From assembly GCF_014384765.1 (NCBI RefSeq), contig NZ_JACRSP010000005.1:124001-188000 (forward strand): a DNA stretch of 64,000 nucleotides. The letters are read 5' to 3'. Source of the stretch: Feifania hominis. Lineage in GTDB: Bacteria > Bacillota > Clostridia > Oscillospirales > Feifaniaceae. The position numbers and the translations under genes were made by a program. The first letter of the stretch is position 1, and every line of letters begins with the position of its first letter. The notes below the pieces were generated by a model. That model was not told the DNA's origin. It did not search any database and was given only the letters and a program-made list of their open reading frames with translations. Positions 58,603-64,000 of the stretch are shown piece after piece.

Positions 58603-59008
58603 GGGACATACCTCCTCTGCCGATCGTCTTGCAGCGCCTCCTGCGGGATTCGCCGGACATGCTGCCGCAGCGCGGCGCCGGTGCCTGAGGAGGGAACAGA
58701 TATCCGGCCCCTGAGACAGCCGACATGCGGAATTTTCAAACACAGAGTAGCATTCGGGTCAGCGGCTTTCAAATTTGTCTGTTTCATGTTTTGATACTTT
58801 TTGAACGATTCTGGGTCATGAAATTGGAATTTTAACGCTCTGGGCGGCAAGAACGTTTTTGTGCGGCAGACATTGCCGCTTTTTTCAAGGGAAAGTATCT
58901 TTTTAAGAGATTTTTGTTATGCTATAATCAGCATGCAGACGGCCTGCAGCTTCTGCATTTGAGAAAGATAGAACGAACGTCTGCTCTTGACGGAATCAGG
59001 AGGTTCTT
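58603..59008. other. Divergent control region, aldolase operon / HTH regulator
   Basis: No gene is seen in these 406 bases. Besides the leftward promoter, a -10 TATAAT (58923-58928) serves the regulator with a weak -35. A GC-poor, T-rich stretch (58780-58915) between them would suit regulator binding, but I find no clear dyad. Confidence 0.5.
58744..58772 (-). promoter_or_regulatory. Promoter of the aldolase-kinase operon
   Basis: On the minus strand TTGAAA (58767-58772), 17-base spacer, TACTCT (58744-58749). Confidence 0.55.
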
Positions 59009-59749
59009 ATGGGCAACGACATTTGCACGGAGGTCGGAGGGCGCATCCGCCATTTTCGCAAGGCGCGAGGGCATACTCTCGAGTCCTTTTCCAGGCTTCT
59101 GCACAGAAGCAAATCGGTTCTGTCAAAATACGAGCGCGGTGACGTCGCGCTCGATATCGTGACGCTGCAGGAGATTGCCCTCGCCCTGGACGTTCCCATT
59201 GCGGCACTGCTTGAAAACTCCGGCAGGATGTCTGCACCGCTCTATTCGGCCCGCGGAGACGCTGCCGCAGAGCAGCAGTTCGAGCGTTACTACTGCTACT
59301 CCATCATGAGCTATGACAAGGCGACGCTGCAAAAATCGCTTCTTATCATGGGCAGCGACACGGCCACATGCTATATGAACATCGACTCCGAGGAGAATGT
59401 GCAGCACTATGAGTTTCTCTTCTCCGGCAAGGTGAGGCGAAGTGACTCGTTCACCCGGCTGTTTCTGACCAACGCGCTGCATGACGACGACACCTGTATC
59501 ATGGAGATCCCCGCGCGCCTGGGCGATTACCAGTGCACCATTGCGTTTGTCGTCAATTTCCCGGTCGGCGGCCGCTACCCGCTGGCGGGCACCTTTCTTT
59601 TGAGCACTGTGCCGATTCGCGACACAAAGTGGATTTACGATGCGCTCTGCTTCACCCGTGACGACCTGAAGCGATTTCAATATCACAACGCCTACTTCGC
59701 CGTGCAGAACTACACCATGCGAATCCTTGAACTGCGCCGGCCGGACTGA
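59009..59749 (+). CDS. XRE-family HTH regulator with a C-terminal sensing domain
   Basis: This 246-residue protein has an XRE helix-turn-helix at residues 8-65 (RIRHFRKARGHTLESFSRLL; SVLSKYERGDVALDIVTLQEIALAL). A 170-residue beta-rich second domain follows (YYCYSIMSYDKATLQKSLLI; QHYEFLFSGKVRRSDSFTRL) that could bind a metabolite; it does not look like a standard cupin. AGGAGG precedes ATG 59009. It is divergent from the aldolase operon and is its probable regulator. Confidence 0.82.
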   Translation: MGNDICTEVGGRIRHFRKARGHTLESFSRLLHRSKSVLSKYERGDVALDIVTLQEIALALDVPIAALLENSGRMSAPLYSARGDAAAEQQFERYYCYSIMSYDKATLQKSLLIMGSDTATCYMNIDSEENVQHYEFLFSGKVRRSDSFTRLFLTNALHDDDTCIMEIPARLGDYQCTIAFVVNFPVGGRYPLAGTFLLSTVPIRDTKWIYDALCFTRDDLKRFQYHNAYFAVQNYTMRILELRRPD

Positions 59750-59777
59750 CTTCAGCGGGACCGGTTCCGGTGCAGAG

Positions 59778-59814
59778 AAAGACGCCGCCTGCGATATCGC
59801 AGGCGGCGTCTTTT
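59778..59814 (+). terminator. Terminator after the XRE regulator
   Basis: AAAGACGCCGCCTGCGA / TCGCAGGCGGCGTCTTT stem followed by TTTT. Confidence 0.9.
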
Positions 59815-59946
59815 GACAGGGCGCAAAAATTAACCGTTTGTTAATCCTTTTGCGACCGGCTTGCTCCATAATAAATACAGCTGCAAACCCGGCGGCAGAG
59901 CGTGCCGCCGTCTTGGAAGATTTCGCTCGGGCTGTGCGCGTTTTCG

Positions 59947-59974
59947 TTGAAATGGCGGCGGGCTGTGGTATACT
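59947..59974 (+). promoter_or_regulatory. Promoter of the response regulator-kinase-HtrA operon
   Basis: TTGAAA (59947-59952), 16-base spacer, TATACT (59969-59974). Confidence 0.65.
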
Positions 59975-60010
59975 AATAGAATAGAAAACGAAACAAACAG
60001 GAGGCGGAAG

Positions 60011-60718
60011 ATGGACAACATCAAAATTCTCGTCTGCGACGACGACAAGAATATCTGCGAGCTGCTGCGGCTGTATCTTGCCAAGGAGGGCTTTACGGTC
60101 ACCATCGCGGTCGACGGCGAGGACGCTGTGCAGAAATTCGGCCTCTCCAAGCCCGACATGGTTCTGCTCGACATCATGATGCCCAAGCTCGACGGCTGGT
60201 CGGTCTGCAAGGAGATCCGCAAGACCTCGAACTGCCCGATCATCATGATCACCGCCAAGGGCGAAACCTTTGACAAGGTACTCGGCCTCGAGCTCGGCGC
60301 CGACGACTACATCGTCAAACCTTTCGACACCAAGGAGGTGGTCGCGCGCATCAAGGCGGTCATGCGCCGCGTGACCGAGTCGGCCAAGAGCGAACAGGAA
60401 GTCAAGGTCGTCTCCTACGACAATCTGGTGGTCAATCTGACAAATTACGAGCTCAAGATCAAAGGCAAGACCGTCGACGCGCCCCCCAAGGAGATGGAGC
60501 TGCTCTATCATCTCGCGAGCAACCCCAATAAGGTCTACACGAGAAACCAGCTTCTCGACGAGGTGTGGGGCTTCGACTACTTCGGCGACTCGCGCACGGT
60601 CGACGTGCACATCAAGCGTCTGCGCGAGAAGCTCGAGGGCGTCTCGGACCAGTGGGAGCTCAAGACGGTCTGGGGCGTCGGCTACAAGTTTGAGGTGGTG
60701 GGCGCGGACGGACAGTAA
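60011..60718 (+). CDS. OmpR-family response regulator
   Basis: This 235-residue protein has a receiver with D10/D11/D12, phospho-acceptor D54 (MVLLDIMMP) and K in ADDYIVKPF, then a winged helix (about 135-230; RNQLLDEVWGFDYFGDSRTVDVHIKRL in pieces). GGAGGCGG precedes ATG. Followed by its kinase 19 bases later and by an HtrA protease, it recalls CssRS, which senses misfolded secreted protein and induces HtrA. Confidence 0.93.
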   Translation: MDNIKILVCDDDKNICELLRLYLAKEGFTVTIAVDGEDAVQKFGLSKPDMVLLDIMMPKLDGWSVCKEIRKTSNCPIIMITAKGETFDKVLGLELGADDYIVKPFDTKEVVARIKAVMRRVTESAKSEQEVKVVSYDNLVVNLTNYELKIKGKTVDAPPKEMELLYHLASNPNKVYTRNQLLDEVWGFDYFGDSRTVDVHIKRLREKLEGVSDQWELKTVWGVGYKFEVVGADGQ

Positions 60719-60737
60719 CCAGAGGGGAGGAAAACCG

Positions 60738-62174
60738 GTGTCGAACAGCATTACAGCCAGATTTTTTCTGGTGTCTCTGATCATTGTCGTGTTCAGCTTT
60801 TCGACACTGGCCGGCATCATGTTCTTTCTCACCGAGCGCTACTCCTTTGAGGAGAAGGTCTCGATGATGTCCTCCAACGCCGGAAAAATTTCGGAGCTGA
60901 CCGTGACGCTCAGCGAAAACAACACCTATGCCATGCAGATCACCTACCGCTCAACGCTCAATCTGCTCGCCGACATCAGCGACACCAGCATCCTCGTCGC
61001 CCTGCCCGACGGGCAGCTCTTCTTTGCGTCGGAAAACCAGGCCGTCAACACCGAGACCACCGTCCCCGAGGCGGCCATTGCGCGCATTCTGAGCACCGGC
61101 GAATTCAGCAGCGTGTCAAATCTCGGCGGGCTCTACCCGAACAACCGCTTTGTCGTGGGCGAACCCGTACTCGACCGCGAGGGCTACCTCATCGCGTCGG
61201 TCTTCGTCTCCTCCTCAGCTTCGGGCTACTCGGAGATGCTCTCGAATATGGTGCGCATCTTCATTCTCTCGTCGCTGTCGGTGCTGTTTCTGACCTTTAT
61301 CGTGATTTACTTCTCGACGCGCCAGATGGTCAAGCCGCTCAAGGAGATGAGCCGCGCGGCCAAAAGCTTTGCCAAGGGCAACTTCAACACGCGCGTCGCT
61401 GTGCGCGGCAGCGATGAGATCGCCGAACTCGCTGTGGCGTTTAACAACATGGCCACGTCTCTTGCCTCGCTTGAGGAACTGCGAACCGGCTTCATCGCCA
61501 ACGTCTCCCACGACCTGCGCACGCCCATGACGACCATCTCGGGCTTCATCGACGGCATTCTCGATGGTACCATCCCGCGTGAGGATGAGAGCCACTATCT
61601 GACCGTCGTCTCCAACGAGATCAAGCGTCTGTCAAAGCTCGTGCACACGCTTTTGGAACTGTCGAAGATCGAGTCGGGTCAGATCGAGTACCACCCGGTC
61701 CGCTTCGACATCTGCGAGTCAATGCGCAAGCTTCTGCTCTCGTTTGAGCAGTCGATCAACAACAAGCGCCTGCAGGTCGAGCTCTCTCTGTGTGAGGAGC
61801 GCTTCGAGGTCGTCGCCGATGAGGACGCGATCGCGCGCGTCATGTATAATTTGATTGATAACGCCATAAAATTCTCCTATCCGGACGGCGTTCTCACGCT
61901 CAGCATCACCCGGGGCGATAAGAACGACCGGAATGTCTATGTCTCGGTCAAAAACACCGGCGTCGGCATCCCGGAGAGCGACCTGCCCTATGTGTTTGAG
62001 CGCTTCTACAAGTCGGACAAGTCCCGCGGGCTCGACAAGACCGGCTCGGGACTCGGTCTCTACATTGTCAAATCCATCATTGATCGTCACGGCGGCCGCA
62101 TCACCGTCAAATCAGTGCAAAACGAATTCTGTGAGTTCGTTTTCTCTCTGCCGCTTGAAACAGAGGAAAAATAG
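60738..62174 (+). CDS. Sensor histidine kinase with HAMP domain
   Basis: This 478-residue kinase has membrane helices at about residues 10-30 and 173-193 with a 140-residue extracellular sensor between them, HAMP (RQMVKPLKEMSRAAKSF), the phospho-acceptor His in VSHDLRTPMTTISGF, and N/G boxes (NLIDNAIKFS, VGIPESDLPYVFERFYK, GSGLGLYIVKSI). Start is GTG at 60738 after GAGGGGAGG. No PAS domain, unlike WalK. The downstream HtrA gene begins 17 bases after its stop. Confidence 0.93.
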   Translation: MSNSITARFFLVSLIIVVFSFSTLAGIMFFLTERYSFEEKVSMMSSNAGKISELTVTLSENNTYAMQITYRSTLNLLADISDTSILVALPDGQLFFASENQAVNTETTVPEAAIARILSTGEFSSVSNLGGLYPNNRFVVGEPVLDREGYLIASVFVSSSASGYSEMLSNMVRIFILSSLSVLFLTFIVIYFSTRQMVKPLKEMSRAAKSFAKGNFNTRVAVRGSDEIAELAVAFNNMATSLASLEELRTGFIANVSHDLRTPMTTISGFIDGILDGTIPREDESHYLTVVSNEIKRLSKLVHTLLELSKIESGQIEYHPVRFDICESMRKLLLSFEQSINNKRLQVELSLCEERFEVVADEDAIARVMYNLIDNAIKFSYPDGVLTLSITRGDKNDRNVYVSVKNTGVGIPESDLPYVFERFYKSDKSRGLDKTGSGLGLYIVKSIIDRHGGRITVKSVQNEFCEFVFSLPLETEEK

Positions 62175-62191
62175 CCAAAGGAGGCTGCACC

Positions 62192-63670
62192 ATGAACGAC
62201 GAATACACCCCCACGGGCGACCGGCCGCAGGAGCTGTCGGGCGCCGTACCCGACTGCGCGCCGCCTGCGGCGGAGCAACCGCCTGCGGCGGAGCAGCCAC
62301 CTGCGGCGGAGCAGCCGCCAGCGGTGGAGCAGCCACCTGCGGCGGAGCAGCCGCCTGCAGCGGCGTCGCCGACCGCCGGGACCGAACCGCCGCCGGTGCC
62401 ACCTGCGGGCTCTGACGCACCGCCTGCACCGCCCTACCACCCGGACTATTTCAGTCGGCCCACACCGCGTGCAAATCGCAACAGAGGGCTTATGGTCTTC
62501 GCGGTCATCATGGCTGTCATTCTCTGCCTGTCACTGTTCACTCTGGCCGGGGTGACGCTCTACAATCTCTTCATGGGCAACGGCTTTACTCTTCACACGC
62601 CCGAGCGCCTGCCGTCGGTGGACAACCCCGGCGTGAGCGACCCGGGCCGTGTGCCGGACGACGGTGAGAGCGGCAACAAGCCCTCTCTCGATGTGCAGGA
62701 CACGCCCGACCCGCCGTCCACCACGCAGACGGGTGTGCTCAGCGGCCCTGCGATTTCAAAAAAAGTGCGTCCGGTTGTGGTCGGCATCGTCGCACTCGGC
62801 GAGACGGGCTACCAGACGTTTCAGAGCTCGGGATCGGGCATCATCATGTCGGCCGACGGCTACATCATCACAAATGCCCATGTGGTGGAGGACACCTACG
62901 ACGTCACCGTCATCACGTTCAATGGGGAAAATGTAGCGGGCACGGAGTACAAGGCGAGGATTGTCGGCTCTGACACGAACTCCGATCTCGCGGTGCTCAA
63001 AGTCGAGGCGCAGGACCTGCCCGTGGCAGAGTTCGGCGACTCCACCAAGCTCGAGGTCGGCGAGATGGCGCTCGCGATCGGCAATCCTCTCGGGCTGGAG
63101 CTCGCGGGCTCGGTCACACAGGGCATCATCTCGGCTGTGGACCGCGAGGTCTCGGTCGACGGCATTACGATGACTCTTGTGCAGACCGACGCCTCCATCA
63201 ACCCTGGGAACTCCGGCGGTGCGCTGGTCAACCAGTACGGTCAGGTCATCGGCATCAACACGGTCAAAATGGGCCGTGGCCAGTATGAGGGCCTGGGTTT
63301 CGCCATTCCGATCAATGTGGCAAAGCCCATCATCGACGAGCTCATTCAAAACGGCTATGTCCAGGGCGGCGTCAACGTCAATCGTCCGCGCATCGGCATC
63401 ACCTGTGAGACAGTGACGCCCGAGGTGGCGGACTACTGGAACTACCCGCTGGGCGTCTACATCCACACCGTGGAAGCCGACAGCGACGCCTATCGAAAGG
63501 GACTGCAGTCCAAGGACATCATCACAAAGGCAAACGGCGTCGAGATCACAAGCGTCGAGGACCTCAATGAGGTTCTCAACCCCCTCAAGGAGGGCGACAC
63601 GCTCAAGATCGTACTCTGGCGCGACGGCAAATACTACAACGCCGAGATCGTCCTGATGGCGCCGCAATAA
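62192..63670 (+). CDS. HtrA/DegP-like membrane-anchored serine protease
   Basis: This 492-residue trypsin-like protease has a cytoplasmic Pro/Ala/Glu/Gln-rich N terminus with six PPAAEQ-type repeats (about residues 24-59) and one membrane helix (about 101-124). The catalytic triad is His230 (TNAHVVED), Asp265 (SDLAVLKV) and Ser341 (GNSGGALVN). A PDZ domain (about 390-490; GVYIHTVEADSDAYRKGLQSKD) follows. It degrades or refolds damaged proteins outside the membrane. Position behind the two-component genes suggests induction by secretion stress. AAAGGAGG precedes ATG. Confidence 0.94.
   Translation: MNDEYTPTGDRPQELSGAVPDCAPPAAEQPPAAEQPPAAEQPPAVEQPPAAEQPPAAASPTAGTEPPPVPPAGSDAPPAPPYHPDYFSRPTPRANRNRGLMVFAVIMAVILCLSLFTLAGVTLYNLFMGNGFTLHTPERLPSVDNPGVSDPGRVPDDGESGNKPSLDVQDTPDPPSTTQTGVLSGPAISKKVRPVVVGIVALGETGYQTFQSSGSGIIMSADGYIITNAHVVEDTYDVTVITFNGENVAGTEYKARIVGSDTNSDLAVLKVEAQDLPVAEFGDSTKLEVGEMALAIGNPLGLELAGSVTQGIISAVDREVSVDGITMTLVQTDASINPGNSGGALVNQYGQVIGINTVKMGRGQYEGLGFAIPINVAKPIIDELIQNGYVQGGVNVNRPRIGITCETVTPEVADYWNYPLGVYIHTVEADSDAYRKGLQSKDIITKANGVEITSVEDLNEVLNPLKEGDTLKIVLWRDGKYYNAEIVLMAPQ
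62261..62369 (+). repeat. 18-bp tandem coding repeats in the HtrA gene
   Basis: Six consecutive units encode PPAAEQ (one PPAVEQ, the last PPAAAS). Their DNA is nearly identical (CCGCCTGCGGCGGAGCAG type). Confidence 0.88.
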
Positions 63671-63678
63671 AGACAGAT

Positions 63679-63712
63679 AAAAAGGCGCCCGCTTTATGCG
63701 GGCGCCTTTTTT
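63679..63712. terminator. Bidirectional terminator between htrA and the pyrophosphatase gene
   Basis: GGCGCCCGC / GCGGGCGCC stem flanked by A and T runs on both sides. Confidence 0.9.
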
Positions 63713-63723
63713 GACTGCGCGAA

Positions 63724-64000
63724 TCAGAACAGCGAGCAGGTGTAAAACAGCATGGCGAACAGCGAGGAGATCAGGGAGACAACGGTGATCTGAGTGTTGA
63801 TGGAGGGCCCGGCGGTGTCCTTGAAAGGATCGCCGACCGTGTCGCCAATGACCGCGGCCTTGTGGGCGTCGGAGCCCTTGCCGCCAAAGTGACCGGCCTC
63901 CACGTATTTTTTGCCGTTGTCCCACAGACCGCCGGCGTTGCTCATGACAAGCGCGAGAAGAAGACCCGAGACGATGTTGCCGGTCAGAAAACCGCCGACC
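63724..64000 (-). CDS. hppA: Membrane-bound ion-translocating pyrophosphatase, C-terminal part
   Basis: The last 92 residues are present; the rest lies beyond the window. The sequence LTGNIVSGLLLALVMSNAGG, WDNGKKYVEAGHFGGKGSDA, HKAAVIGDTVGDPFKDTAGP and SINTQITVVSLISS is the highly conserved end of H+/Na+-pumping pyrophosphatases, including Lys and Asp residues of the active site. The enzyme couples pyrophosphate hydrolysis to ion export. K+ dependence and ion specificity cannot be judged from this part. Confidence 0.95.
   Translation of the reverse strand, partial: VGGFLTGNIVSGLLLALVMSNAGGLWDNGKKYVEAGHFGGKGSDAHKAAVIGDTVGDPFKDTAGPSINTQITVVSLISSLFAMLFYTCSLF

Noticed and set aside
62261..62369. 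Short tandem repeats as a CRISPR array
   Set aside because: The units are 18 bp, have no spacers and are in frame inside the htrA gene. No cas genes are in the window.

Overview
The window is a GC-rich stretch of a Firmicutes (Clostridia) chromosome, most likely from the Oscillospiraceae. The evidence is the set of Gram-positive markers: SLH-domain and stalk-domain secreted proteins, an rpsF-ssb-rpsR operon, SpoIIIE/FtsK, paired half-size chromate transporters, a membrane pyrophosphatase, OmpR-type two-component systems next to FtsX-type exporters, and many short intrinsic terminators. Family assignments come from reading the translations; no database search was possible.

Layout. 1-5 kb: start of an aldo/keto reductase with a MerR-type promoter, a von Willebrand A protein broken by an in-frame amber codon, a GNAT enzyme, palindromic repeats next to tRNA-Gly, and an SLH/DHHW secreted protein. 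5-11 kb: two chromate transporter halves, FtsK/SpoIIIE, a YgiQ-type radical SAM protein and tRNA-Leu. 11-13.5 kb: an AT-richer block with a TetR regulator and oleate hydratase. 14-18.3 kb: an A-type flavoprotein, two AT-rich accessory genes, and a PadR/DUF2812 pair. 18.5-21.6 kb: a tyrosine recombinase, a candidate invertible DNA switch and a repeat-bearing SLH surface protein. 21.7-30.4 kb: small membrane proteins, a ferredoxin-type membrane protein, a stalk-domain protein, an N/Q-rich peptide gene, an antiporter-TetR operon, an unknown 515-residue protein, and a glycolipid/phospholipid gene pair. 30.5-35.7 kb: two-component system plus ABC exporter. 36-43 kb: ribosomal/SSB operon, an S1-domain protein, a GntR-ABC operon, two methyltransferases, a ferredoxin. 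43.5-52.3 kb: glycosyltransferase and membrane protein, pncB, and the Kdp potassium pump. 52-64 kb: an acyltransferase-like membrane protein, ychF, an unassigned catabolic operon (two class II aldolases, TIM barrel, MIF-family tautomerase, FGGY kinase) with a divergent HTH regulator, a two-component system with an HtrA protease, and the end of a membrane pyrophosphatase.

The strongest unusual signal is at 19410-19670. A perfect 27-bp inverted repeat begins at the last base of a tyrosine recombinase gene and flanks 207 bp holding two terminators that face the downstream SLH gene, with a possible promoter facing the other way. Inversion would replace the terminators with a promoter, so this looks like a phase-variation switch of the kind known for CwpV/RecV of Clostridioides difficile. 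The second strongest is the aldolase/MIF/kinase operon at 54.5-58.6 kb, which matches no pathway I can name.
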